A stretch of DNA of 6,301 bases from Treponema sp. (GCA_031281685.1 JAITFA010000068.1:1-6301), one strand, 5' to 3'; counted from the stretch's first letter, positions 1 to 5,975 are shown. A program made the numbers and translations. Notes: generated by a model from the letters alone, not told the origin.

Positions 1-116
1 GCGAGTGCGTGTTTTTCCTCGTACTGCCGGTGAAAAAGCGCCTTTGCCGCCGCCGCTACGCCTTTTTCACGCTTGGCCACGCGAAACGTTTTGTGTATAT
101 CCCTTAACTCTATCAT
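1..116 (-). CDS. ABC transporter ATP-binding protein, N-terminal fragment
   Basis: The minus strand from the ATG at 116 reads MIELRDIHKTFRVAKR, then an Ala/Lys-rich stretch and LFHRQYEEKHAL, and is open to the left edge (38 codons). This is the usual opening of an ABC-2 type export ATPase: a first beta-strand with the 'I.L..I.KTF.V' pattern, a basic insertion, then 'HAL', normally followed by '(D)(G/D)ISF' and the Walker A loop. Walker A, signature and Walker B lie outside the window, so nucleotide binding cannot be checked. Known members power an integral membrane partner, which would be expected further left. The start is chosen for its fit to the family; upstream there is only a weak, distant AAGG (about 12 nt). 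The leader contains the 21-bp array. The family call is fairly sure; the substrate is unknown. Confidence 0.72.
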   Translation of the reverse strand, partial: MIELRDIHKTFRVAKREKGVAAAAKALFHRQYEEKHAL

Positions 117-249
117 CGGCTCACATACCTTACGTTGCTCAGGAAGCGCCCGGTTCCCACGCGAGGAGGCATTGATTCTTCACAGACAAGCACATCAAAC
201 ACGGCAGCTGCTCCTTACTCAACATTCTTACCGCAACAGCATACCAGAA

Positions 250-417
250 CTTCTGGGATGTGTTCTAGAAGTTCTGGAATGTGTTCTACGATTCCTGGAA
301 TGTGTTCTAGAAGTTCTGGAATGTGTTCTACGATTCCTGGGATGTGTTCTAGAAGTTCTGGAATGTGTTCTAGAAGTTCTGGAATGTGTTCTACGATTCC
401 TGGACTGTGTTCTACGA
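250..417. repeat. 21-bp tandem repeat array, 8 units
   Basis: Eight consecutive 21-bp units begin at 250, 271, 292, 313, 334, 355, 376 and 397; a strongly decayed ninth may follow at 418-438. The conserved core is CTGGAATGTGTTCTA, with ends alternating between AGAA/CGA and GTT/TTC. Two versions (ending TAGAA or TACGA) alternate in part of the array. The period equals seven codons and about two helical turns. Read on the plus strand at positions 1 mod 3, each unit gives a Leu/Val/Cys-rich heptad (VLECVLR, FLECVLE). The array lies downstream of the minus-strand CTP-transferase stop and upstream of the minus-strand ABC gene, so it would be in that gene's leader or promoter region. There are no spacers, so it is not a CRISPR. 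Role unknown. Confidence 0.9.
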
Positions 418-451
418 GTTGAGGGAAGATTTGAAGGGCAGGGCGGTTTAA

Positions 452-1096
452 CTAAACACCGGCTACTAACTTAACCGTGAAACCCACAATGAGCGGGATG
501 ATCAGATTGTCGTAGTCCCTGATCGGCAGAGCCTCTGCGAGTGTGGCGCTTATGGCGGCGCTCAGGGCGATTTTGTAATCCCAGCAAACGTAGTAGGCGG
601 CAAGGAACACCGCCGTAAAGCAGGCAATGGAACCTTCGAGGCTTTTGCCGCCCAGGAACGCGGGACGACAGCGGCCAAAGAGCTTGCCGACAAGACTAGC
701 AACGCCGTCGCCAAAAGCCAGCGCGTAAATGGCAATGGTAGCTGCGGGCGACGGGTAGAGCAGGAGGGAAAGCAGCGCGCCAAGACCCAGCGTAACCGGT
801 CCCAGCACGAACCGGCCCTTGTCACGGGTGCGCGACGCCATATTGGTGATGGAAGAGATCAGGGGAACGTTGATGCCTGAAAGACGCAGGTATTCTACCC
901 ATGTGTAAAACAGTGTGCCAGCCATAAGGAGGACCATAGTGAGCGGGCGGTTAAGCTCCGCAAGCGTAGGGCTTAACGCGATAAGAAAATGTATCGCTTT
1001 CCTGATGATTTCAGTCTTTACTTCATGGAAGTTGAGTATCCCCATGTGTACTTTTGGCAGTTGAACCATTAATACTTCCTGTCGCGCTTTTTCCAT
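452..1096 (-). CDS. CTP-transferase / dolichol (phytol) kinase-like integral membrane protein
   Basis: A 214-residue membrane protein resembling the Sec59/phytol kinase and phosphatidate cytidylyltransferase-like group, which use CTP to phosphorylate or activate lipid alcohols. Visible marks (numbering from the Met at 1096): IIRKAIHF near 30-37, RDKGRFVLGP near 91-100, AFGDGVASLVGKLFG near 127-141, GKSLEGS near 150-156, and EALPIRDYDN near 188-197. The Gly-Asp-Gly, Gly-Lys-Ser-Glu-Gly and C-terminal Asp-Asn elements are the conserved nucleotide-binding features of this group. Six to seven hydrophobic segments are spread along its length. Start: an ATG at 1108 gives four more residues but has no ribosome site; the ATG at 1096 has GGAG six bases upstream; an ATG at 1069 has AGGA seven bases upstream and is a real alternative. 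The substrate could be dolichol-, phytol- or diacylglycerol-like and cannot be told from sequence. No clear terminator follows the stop. Confidence 0.82.
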   Translation of the reverse strand: MEKARQEVLMVQLPKVHMGILNFHEVKTEIIRKAIHFLIALSPTLAELNRPLTMVLLMAGTLFYTWVEYLRLSGINVPLISSITNMASRTRDKGRFVLGPVTLGLGALLSLLLYPSPAATIAIYALAFGDGVASLVGKLFGRCRPAFLGGKSLEGSIACFTAVFLAAYYVCWDYKIALSAAISATLAEALPIRDYDNLIIPLIVGFTVKLVAGV

Positions 1097-1119
1097 TTCT
1101 ATCTCCATACCAGTACTAT

Positions 1120-1135
1120 AGCATAGCCTGTGCCA
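1120..1135 (-). promoter_or_regulatory. Possible sigma-54 (-24/-12) promoter
   Basis: Read on the minus strand this site is TGGCAC, five bases, then ATGCT. The -24 GG and -12 GC dinucleotides have the exact sigma-54 spacing, with one change from the TTGCW -12 element. Transcription would begin near 1109, leaving a 13-base leader to the ATG at 1096. Treponemes are known to carry RpoN. A chance match is possible, and no enhancer-binding-protein site was identified. Confidence 0.3.
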
Positions 1136-1181
1136 GTCCCGCTCGCCGCCTCTAAATAGTGTAGATACAGTACATTTTCTT

Positions 1182-1209
1182 TTGATATACGCTACATATA
1201 GCGTATAAT
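1182..1209 (+). promoter_or_regulatory. Strong plus-strand sigma-70-type promoter over a perfect palindrome
   Basis: TTGATA (1182-1187) and TATAAT (1204-1209) are separated by 16 bases, a near-consensus promoter. The spacer and -10 box are covered by a perfect 9-bp inverted repeat, TATACGCTA (1186-1194), loop CATA, TAGCGTATA (1199-1207). This arrangement is typical of an operator bound by a dimeric helix-turn-helix repressor, as in self-regulated toxin-antitoxin or small regulator operons. No convincing gene follows on the plus strand: the only reading frame (ATG at 1208 or 1214) gives about 30 codons and runs into the antisense end of the DHH gene. The promoter therefore looks orphaned, or makes an antisense or small RNA. 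Confidence 0.5.
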
Positions 1210-1232
1210 GCTTATGTTAAACTTTTTTGCAA
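1203..1232 (-). promoter_or_regulatory. Possible minus-strand promoter for the CTP-transferase gene
   Basis: On the minus strand TTGCAA (1232-1227), an 18-base AT-rich spacer and TTATAC (1208-1203) form a plausible sigma-70 promoter pointing at the 1096 gene. It would give a leader of roughly 100 bases. It shares the palindrome with the opposite-facing promoter, so one regulator could control both. The weak -10 fit lowers confidence. Confidence 0.3.
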
Positions 1233-1234
1233 CA

Positions 1235-1258
1235 CTGTCTGTCTACAAAAACAGACAG
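1235..1258. other. Perfect 8-bp hairpin between the DHH and CTP-transferase genes
   Basis: CTGTCTGT (1235-1242) and ACAGACAG (1251-1258) are perfect inverted repeats around an 8-base loop. The hairpin lies just after the stop of the minus-strand DHH gene and could end or stabilise its transcript. Neither strand has a T-run straight after the stem, so it is not a textbook intrinsic terminator; the only nearby T-run on the minus strand (8 T, 1275-1268) comes before the stem. Confidence 0.4.
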
Positions 1259-1275
1259 CATTGGTTCAAAAAAAA

Positions 1276-2193
1276 CTACTCTGATTGCGTTTTGCACTGA
1301 GCCGCAATTTCCGCGATCACGCGATCCGCATCCTCGTAAGCGACTTGGCAGCTTCCCACCTGATGATGGCCCCCGCCGCCGTACTTGAGCAGCAGGCTGC
1401 CCACATCAACGGTGGAGGTTTTGGTGATGATGCTATGCCCCACGGTGATTGCGCAGTTAGCCTTGTCTTTGCCGTCCATCGCCCAGACGGAGATGTTCTG
1501 CTCAGGGAAAAAGGTGTAAAGCAGGAAGCGATTCCCCGCGTAGATGGGATCAACGTTTCGTAAATCGACCATGATCACGTTATCCTCAGCGCGGGCATAT
1601 TTTTGCATCATCTCGCGGTACAGTTTTTCCTGCTCGAAGTACACGTCAATGCGCTCTTTCACGTCGCTCATGGCGAGGATTTCGTCGATGCTTTTGGTGA
1701 TACAGGCTTTTGCCAGCATTTCCATGAGCGCATAATTGCTGATGGTGAAGTTCTTGAACCTGCCCAAGCCGGTACGGGGGTCCATGATGAAGCCTAAAAG
1801 TATCCAGCCGCTAGGGTTGAGTATCTCGCCCCGCGTCAAATCGGCTGAATCCATTTTATCCACATAGTGAACCATCTCGGCGAAATGCCCCAGTTTCTTC
1901 TTACCGCCGTAATAATGGTACACCACATGGGCGCAACTTGGGGCTTTCCGGCACACGCCTTCAAAGAACACCTTGCTCCCCAGACGTTCTACTTCGCTGG
2001 AGTGATGATCGAACCACAGCTTGCACCCTTGGACATAGGGAACGTTGGCAAGCACATCGTTATTCGTAACTTTCACAAGCCCGTCTTGAAGGTCTTTTGG
2101 GTGAACGAACTTCCATTCGTCAATCACCCCCAGAGACTCCAGTAACGCGCCGCAGGCTAATCCGTCAAAATCGGATCTGGTTAATAAGCGCAT
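1276..2193 (-). CDS. DHH/DHHA1 family phosphoesterase
   Basis: A 305-residue soluble protein of the DHH superfamily: Mn-dependent phosphoesterases such as exopolyphosphatases, nanoRNases and cyclic-dinucleotide or oligonucleotide hydrolases. Motif I is RSDFDGLACG, with Asp8 and Asp10. An Asp in VTNNDVLANV may be motif II. Motif III is WFDHHSSE (Asp62-His63-His64), the signature triad. HYVDKMDSADL supplies motif IV Asp112/Asp115. The C-terminal DHHA1 substrate-binding domain ends in the glycine-rich GGGGHHQVGS at 272-281. All metal-binding positions are present, so it should be active. The start is the ATG at 2193 because GGAGG lies five bases upstream and the protein then begins right at the first beta-strand; an upstream in-frame ATG at 2325 adds 44 residues that do not look like the family. 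The substrate cannot be decided. A hairpin follows the stop. Confidence 0.88.
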   Translation of the reverse strand: MRLLTRSDFDGLACGALLESLGVIDEWKFVHPKDLQDGLVKVTNNDVLANVPYVQGCKLWFDHHSSEVERLGSKVFFEGVCRKAPSCAHVVYHYYGGKKKLGHFAEMVHYVDKMDSADLTRGEILNPSGWILLGFIMDPRTGLGRFKNFTISNYALMEMLAKACITKSIDEILAMSDVKERIDVYFEQEKLYREMMQKYARAEDNVIMVDLRNVDPIYAGNRFLLYTFFPEQNISVWAMDGKDKANCAITVGHSIITKTSTVDVGSLLLKYGGGGHHQVGSCQVAYEDADRVIAEIAAQCKTQSE

Positions 2194-2218
2194 AATACCT
2201 CCACTTGGTTTCGCAAAA

Positions 2219-2254
2219 TCAGGTTTGTTCGCAATCAATGAACACACCCAGCAT
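2219..2254 (-). CDS. Possible 11-residue leader peptide upstream of the DHH gene
   Basis: A strong ribosome site, AAAGGAGG, lies about ten bases before an ATG at 2254 that opens an 11-codon frame, MLGVFIDCEQT, ending 25 bases before the DHH start. Such a good site without a long gene suggests a leader peptide or a remnant of an earlier gene start. No run of one amino acid and no alternative terminator hairpin was seen, so attenuation is not indicated. It may be a chance match. Confidence 0.2.
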   Translation of the reverse strand: MLGVFIDCEQT

Positions 2255-2378
2255 ATAGAAGAAACCTCCTTTCGCCTATACGTTATTTCCGCTATCCGCA
2301 GCATCCTTGTAAGCGCTGGGATCAAAAGCCCCCAAGCGCCACGCGCCAGACGGGAATCCTTCGGCGATTTGCTTCAGG

Positions 2379-2585
2379 ATGCCTAAGGGAGAGATGGAAA
2401 AGCGGCTGCGGCTGGCGCGGCAGACGTTCAGGAAGACGGGCGCGGTAATCGGCGCGGGAAGCGTGGTACCGAAGGATATTCCCGCCGGGGTGATTGCCGT
2501 GGACGATCCCTGCAAGGCGCTTCACCCCATTGGGCCTGAAGATAGGGTATACTATTACAAGGAACGAAAGTTTTCCAATCTTTAG
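2379..2585 (+). pseudogene. Remnant of a hexapeptide-repeat sugar O-acetyltransferase (maltose/galactoside type)
   Basis: The 68-codon frame ends in VIGAGSVVPKDIPAGVIAVD, then PCKALHPIGPEDRVYYYKER. This closely follows the C-terminal left-handed beta-helix end and tail of Maa/LacA-type acetyltransferases (VIGAGSVVTKDIP...NPC). Intact enzymes have about 185-200 residues; here the central hexapeptide coils and the catalytic His are missing. The first 20 residues, with KGEM and EKRLRLARQTFRKT, resemble pieces of the N-terminal acetyltransferase helix region ('GE.YD..DPEL...R.RAR.L...FN.T'), so the gene may have suffered internal deletions near codons 6 and 20; this N-terminal match is weaker than the C-terminal one. 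GC-rich third positions are kept, suggesting recent decay. There is no good ribosome site before the ATG. It lies 32 bases ahead of the HAD gene on the same strand and was probably once cotranscribed with it. Confidence 0.68.
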
Positions 2586-2617
2586 GTTTTGCTTGACGAA
2601 AGGAGAGAGCGGGCGTT

Positions 2618-3442
2618 ATGAAAAAGATAGTTTTTATTGATGTGGACGGGACGCTGGTCAACGAAAAAATGGCGGCGCCGGAATCGGCGCAGGCGGCTTG
2701 CCGCACGGCTGTCAAAAACGGGCATACTCTCTGTTTGTGTTCCGGTCGTCAGCGGTTTCTTATGGAAGACCTTATGGGGCTTGGGTTTCAGGCGGTGATT
2801 AGCGCGGGCGGGGCGGAGATTGAAATCGAGAGGGATGTTGTCTTTCAGCGCCTCTTTGATGATTCGCTTACAAGGAAAATTACCGGTTTTTTCATGGAAC
2901 GCGAAACGCCCTTCACACTTGAACGGAGTACGGGACTTGTCGGATCGCCCTTTCTGTTTTCATGGTTTGACTGGTTGAAAGCGAAGGAACCGCATTTCGC
3001 GCAATACATTGATATGTATGTCAAATACGAACACGTTATCCGCGCTGAGGAAGGCGTGTTCTATGGCAATGCGGGGAAAATCGTGTTCGGCAGCATCCAG
3101 CCCGGTTTTTTCGATGCCGTTGTCGCGGAGTTTGGCGGCGAGTGTGATATAACGCGCACCTCAATGGCGGCTTTATACGGAAATGAGGGCGGCGAGATGA
3201 CGATGAAGGGCTTGAACAAAGGCTCCGCTGTGGCGCGGGTTTTGGAGCATTACGGCTTGTCAAAAACAGACGCTATCGGGATAGGCGACAGCGACAATGA
3301 CCGTGCCATGCTGGACGCCTGCGGAATCGGCGTTGCGATGGGCAACTCAAAGGATGACTTCAAAAAGATCGCCGATTTTGTGACTTCGGATATAAACGAT
3401 GACGGTATAGAGAAAGCGTTCAAACAATACGGATTGATATAA
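2618..3442 (+). CDS. Cof-type HAD-IIB family hydrolase
   Basis: A 274-residue cytosolic phosphatase of the Cof/HAD-IIB group, which removes phosphate from sugar phosphates, pyridoxal phosphate and similar small metabolites. All four HAD motifs are visible. Motif I is FIDVDGTL, with nucleophile Asp8 and acid/base Asp10. Motif II is Ser42 in CLCSGR. Motif III is a Lys in MKGLNKGSAV (Lys201 likely). Motif IV is GIGDSDND at 221-228, followed by GVAMGNS at 238-244. Residues between about 85 and 190 form the C2 cap that sets substrate choice. Length is normal and the gene intact. An AGGAG lies about 12 bases upstream of the ATG, rather far. It follows the acetyltransferase remnant on the same strand and faces gpmI. 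The family is certain; the substrate is not known. Confidence 0.9.
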   Translation: MKKIVFIDVDGTLVNEKMAAPESAQAACRTAVKNGHTLCLCSGRQRFLMEDLMGLGFQAVISAGGAEIEIERDVVFQRLFDDSLTRKITGFFMERETPFTLERSTGLVGSPFLFSWFDWLKAKEPHFAQYIDMYVKYEHVIRAEEGVFYGNAGKIVFGSIQPGFFDAVVAEFGGECDITRTSMAALYGNEGGEMTMKGLNKGSAVARVLEHYGLSKTDAIGIGDSDNDRAMLDACGIGVAMGNSKDDFKKIADFVTSDINDDGIEKAFKQYGLI

Positions 3443-3504
3443 TGATGAAAGCTAACGGTAGAATCCGGGCAATATGCCGTCCTTGTCATGTTGTGATTGG
3501 GTGT

Positions 3505-3531
3505 GTGTCTGGCACTCACGGTACCAGACAC
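3505..3531. repeat. REP-like palindrome between convergent genes
   Basis: GTGTCTGG (3505-3512) and CCAGACAC (3524-3531) are a perfect 8-bp inverted repeat around an 11-base loop that can itself pair for three more bases (ACT with GGT, one wobble) after one mismatch. It lies in the 111-base gap between the ends of the HAD and gpmI genes. It could act as a two-way transcript end, but no T-run follows on either strand. The shape recalls 'GTGTCTGG...CCAGACAC' extragenic palindromes spread by REP-associated transposases in other bacteria; a genome-wide count would be needed to confirm this. Confidence 0.5.
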
Positions 3532-3553
3532 CATGATGAATAGCGGGACAAGT

Positions 3554-5233
3554 TTAAGAAGTTTTGAGTTTCAACACCGACTTGTCATAATCTGCGGGCG
3601 GGATGTAGCCAAGCAGTTCGATACAGGTCGCGGCAATGGAACTGATGCCCAGCCCCTCGTTCAGGGCGCTCTGGTCGTACTCGTTCTGGTAGGCTGGATC
3701 GTAGACAATACACGGCACGGGGTTGAGGCTGTGGCTGGTCTTTGACTTGGGCGTACCGTCGGCTTTGCGCGAGACCGCGCCTGTCTTCTTATCATGCTCG
3801 AACATATCGTCGCTATTGCCGTGATCAGCGGTGATGAGCATAATGCCGCCAGCCTCTGCCACTGCTTTGGCGAGACGGCCAAGCTGGAGGTCCATCGCTT
3901 CCATTGAGCAGACCACAGCCTGATACACGCCGGTATGACCCACCATGTCGCCGTTGGGGAAATTCAGGCGGATGAAGTCGTACTTGCCGGACGGAATCGC
4001 CGTGAGTATCTCATCGGTGATGTCGGCGCACTTCATCCACGGACGCTGTTCAAACGGAAGCACGTCACTCTTGATTTCGCGGTAGTCTTCGAGCTTGTCG
4101 TCGAACTTGCCCAGCTTATTACCGTTGAAGAAGTAGGTAACATGACCGTACTTCTGGGTTTCAGAGATGGCGAGAGTGCGGACGCCGGTAAGGGCGAGGT
4201 ATTCACCCACAGTGTTGTCAATCGACGGCGGATTGACGAGGTAGCGTTTGGGAACGTGGGTGTCGCCATCGTATTCCATCATGCCGGCGTAGCAGACTGT
4301 GGGACGGCGGCCACGGTCGAACTTATCGAAGGCAGCTTCCTCAAAGGCGGCGGTGATCTCAAGGGCGCGGTCGCCGCGGAAGTTAAAGTAAACAACCGAG
4401 TCGCCGTCCTGGATGGTTCCGATTGGTTTGCCGTCATCAACTATGACGAACTCTTTCAAGTCCTGGTCAATGATGCCGGGGATTTCCTTGCGATAGGTCT
4501 CAACAGCTTCACGGGCGCTTGTGAACTGCCGCGCCTTGCCGTGAACGTGGGTGTCCCAGCCCCGGTGAACCATCTCCCAGTCCGCGCCGTAGCGGTCCAT
4601 GGTGATCCACATACGCCCGCCGCCGCTGGCAATGCGGGCGTCAAAGCCTGCGGAAGCCGCGCTTCCAGCATCCCTTTGTTCCCTAAGGAACGCCTCAAAC
4701 GGATCAATGTACTCAAGGGCGCTGGTCTCGCCAACGTCGCGGCCATCAAAGAGCGTGTGTATGCGTACTTTTTTGACGCCGTCCTTCTTTGCCTGTATGA
4801 TCATGGCTTTGAGGTGGTCTAAATGGCTATGGACATTGCCGTCAGAGAAGAGTCCGATGAAGTGCAGGCTGCCGCCGCTGGTTTTCACATTGCCGGTGAT
4901 TTCCCGCCACGCCTTGCCCGTGAACATGGCGCCGGTTTCGATAGACTGGGACACCAGTTTCGCGCCCTGGCTGAACACCCGTCCGCAACCCATGGCGTTG
5001 TGGCCCACCTCGCTGTTACCCATATCATCGTCTGAGGGAAGTCCCACAGCCTTTCCATGGGCTTTGAGCCGAGTGTGAGGATTCTTCGCGGTGAGCGCGT
5101 TAAGGTGATCCATCTTTGAGCCGGCAACCGCGTCGCCTTCTTTGTATTTTCCATATCCAACGCCATCCATGATAACGAGTAGTAACGGCCCTTTTCGGCC
5201 TTTCCACGCGGGATTCTTCGCTAATGCTTGCAT
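3554..5233 (-). CDS. gpmI: 2,3-bisphosphoglycerate-independent phosphoglycerate mutase
   Basis: This 559-residue enzyme interconverts 3- and 2-phosphoglycerate in glycolysis and gluconeogenesis without a bisphosphoglycerate cofactor, using two Mn ions and a phosphoserine intermediate. Metal site and nucleophile: Asp23 in VIMDGVGYG and Ser74 in DDDMGNSEVGHNAMG. Substrate contacts: His136 in DGNVHSHLDHL, TLFDGRDV at 160-167, MDRYG at 212-216, and FNFRGDRA at 283-290. C-terminal phosphatase-like metal residues: Asp429 and His433 in FPNGDMVGHTG, Asp470-His471 in ITADHGNSDD, and His501 in SKTSHSLNPVP. All key residues are present. The length is above the ~510 aa of Bacillus GpmI and fits the longer plant/spirochaete-like form. 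The ATG at 5233 has AAGGAG five bases upstream and a promoter just beyond. The gene appears to stand alone. Confidence 0.97.
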   Translation of the reverse strand: MQALAKNPAWKGRKGPLLLVIMDGVGYGKYKEGDAVAGSKMDHLNALTAKNPHTRLKAHGKAVGLPSDDDMGNSEVGHNAMGCGRVFSQGAKLVSQSIETGAMFTGKAWREITGNVKTSGGSLHFIGLFSDGNVHSHLDHLKAMIIQAKKDGVKKVRIHTLFDGRDVGETSALEYIDPFEAFLREQRDAGSAASAGFDARIASGGGRMWITMDRYGADWEMVHRGWDTHVHGKARQFTSAREAVETYRKEIPGIIDQDLKEFVIVDDGKPIGTIQDGDSVVYFNFRGDRALEITAAFEEAAFDKFDRGRRPTVCYAGMMEYDGDTHVPKRYLVNPPSIDNTVGEYLALTGVRTLAISETQKYGHVTYFFNGNKLGKFDDKLEDYREIKSDVLPFEQRPWMKCADITDEILTAIPSGKYDFIRLNFPNGDMVGHTGVYQAVVCSMEAMDLQLGRLAKAVAEAGGIMLITADHGNSDDMFEHDKKTGAVSRKADGTPKSKTSHSLNPVPCIVYDPAYQNEYDQSALNEGLGISSIAATCIELLGYIPPADYDKSVLKLKTS

Positions 5234-5259
5234 AAAAACTCCTTAATCTTAGTTAGTTC

Positions 5260-5288
5260 AAAATAGCAGTCTTTCGGCGCTTAGACAA
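5260..5288 (-). promoter_or_regulatory. Likely gpmI promoter
   Basis: On the minus strand TTGTCT (5288-5283), a 17-base spacer and TATTTT (5265-5260) form a sigma-70-type promoter. Transcription would start near 5253, leaving a short leader of about 20 bases that contains the AAGGAG site of gpmI. Optimal spacing and position make this the best candidate, although each box has mismatches. Confidence 0.5.
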
Positions 5289-5392
5289 GAAAGAACTGAG
5301 GAAAGTTTTGCCGATACCGCCTGCTTACCGTCCGCGCGCTTGGTCTCTGACACCTGCGCGGGGAGTTTTTGCAAAAACCAAGCTATACCCCC

Positions 5393-5420
5393 TTGACATG
5401 TTCAGCGTAAAGATTAGAAT
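5393..5420 (+). promoter_or_regulatory. Strong plus-strand promoter ahead of the repeat arrays
   Basis: A perfect TTGACA (5393-5398) and TAGAAT (5415-5420) are 16 bases apart. A start near 5427 would send a transcript through the 7-bp repeat, the 21-bp array and into the gene at 5987, giving that gene a leader of about 560 bases. No terminator was seen in between. An ATG falls at the predicted start site (5427). Confidence 0.55.
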
Positions 5421-5426
5421 GATTTT

Positions 5427-5573
5427 ATGCTTTTGAAACCAGCAGGTAACAAGACAGCATACGCCTCTCCCGGCTCCCGGCTCCCGGCTCCCGGCTCCCG
5501 GCTCCCGGCTCCCGGCTCCCGGCTCATATTCTACCCACAAGCTGTCTCTCTGTCCTCCAAACAAACCGTTTAG
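5427..5573 (+). CDS. Small frame running through the 7-bp repeat (speculative)
   Basis: From the ATG at 5427 a 48-codon frame reads MLLKPAGNKTAYASPGSR, then Leu-Pro-Ala-Pro-Gly-Ser-Arg units encoded by the 7-bp repeat, and ends at TAG 5571-5573. No ribosome site precedes it; the ATG lies at the predicted transcript start, so initiation would have to be leaderless. It resembles no known protein. Its interest is that copy-number changes in the repeat would move it into the frame of the downstream gene. As it stands it may not be translated. Confidence 0.2.
   Translation: MLLKPAGNKTAYASPGSRLPAPGSRLPAPGSRLIFYPQAVSLSSKQTV
5468..5523. repeat. 7-bp tandem repeat, 8 perfect copies
   Basis: Eight uninterrupted, identical copies of TCCCGGC occupy this stretch. 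Perfect short repeats of this kind change copy number by slipped-strand mispairing, and a unit length not divisible by three shifts any reading frame passing through. The array lies 48 bases after the -10 box of the strong plus-strand promoter. On the minus strand it reads as Gly-Ala-Gly-Ser-Arg-Glu-Pro units in a frame with no gene character. Perfection of all copies suggests recent expansion or active turnover. Confidence 0.95.
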
Positions 5574-5660
5574 ATTTCCGCTTTTTTATACCGGCAAACC
5601 GCGGGTTTATCCACGTCTCCAAAAACAATATCAATGCTGTTCATCCGGCGTACCGGACAG

Positions 5661-5975
5661 GTCAGCCGTTACAATTTTTAAGTCAGGGATTTCAACTCCT
5701 GAGTCAGGGGTTACAAAACCTGAGTCAGGAATTTCAACCCGCAGGTCAGGGGTTACAACTCCTAAGTCAGGGGTTACAACTCCTAAGTCAGGGGTTACAA
5801 AACCTGAGTCAGGAATTTCAACCCGCGAGTCAGGGGTTACAAAACCTGAGTCAGGAATTTCAACCCGCAGGTCAGGAATTTCAACCCGCGAGTCAGGGGT
5901 TACAAAACCCGGGTCAGTCCCTTCACCTTTTAGGTCATTCGTTACAGCGAATGAAATATTCGTTTCAACACATAG
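5661..5975. repeat. 21-bp tandem repeat array, about 15 units
   Basis: Fifteen 21-bp periods start at 5661 and every 21 bases to 5955. The inner units (5682-5912) are well kept and come in three main types that share GTCAGG: GGTTACAACTCCTAA, GGTTACAAAACCTGA and AATTTCAACCCG(CAG/CGA). The outermost units (5661 and those from 5913) are decayed, and the last merges into the ribosome site of the 5987 gene. In that gene's frame the units read as Gln-rich heptads (QGLQLLS, QGLQNLS, QEFQPAS). The frame one base earlier is also stop-free, with SGVTTPK-like heptads, and runs to a TGA at 6001; the third frame is full of stops. There are no spacers. Either noncoding regulatory DNA or a coding heptad tract is possible. 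Confidence 0.93.
5935..5954 (+). promoter_or_regulatory. Hairpin just upstream of the ribosome site
   Basis: TCATTCG and CGAATGA form a perfect 7-bp inverted repeat with a TTACAG loop. It falls in the decayed fourteenth repeat unit, 20 bases before the GAGGAG ribosome site of the 5987 gene. It could affect translation or mRNA stability, or be a protein-binding site. Confidence 0.35.

Noticed and set aside
250..417. CRISPR array, or heat-shock-element-like TTCTAGAA sites
   Set aside because: Units are contiguous with no unique spacers and no cas genes; the TTCnnGAA resemblance is to a eukaryotic element and comes from the repeat composition.
73..474. A 133-codon plus-strand frame covering the left repeat array
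   Set aside because: It needs a TTG start without a ribosome site, overlaps the ABC gene on the other strand, and most of its length is the tandem repeat, which is open in more than one frame.
1276..2325. The longer 349-residue form of the DHH protein
   Set aside because: The extra 44 residues do not resemble the family and the ATG at 2193 has a strong GGAGG site.
3935..4822. A 295-codon plus-strand frame
   Set aside because: It lies wholly antisense to gpmI, has no family resemblance, and is a frame shadow of a GC3-biased gene.
5325..5564. A minus-strand 79-codon frame through the 7-bp repeat
   Set aside because: Its content is mainly translated repeat, it has no good ribosome site, and its left half overlaps promoter-like DNA.
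5661..5975. CRISPR array or replication iterons
   Set aside because: There are no spacers, and no replication gene or AT-rich unwinding element lies nearby.
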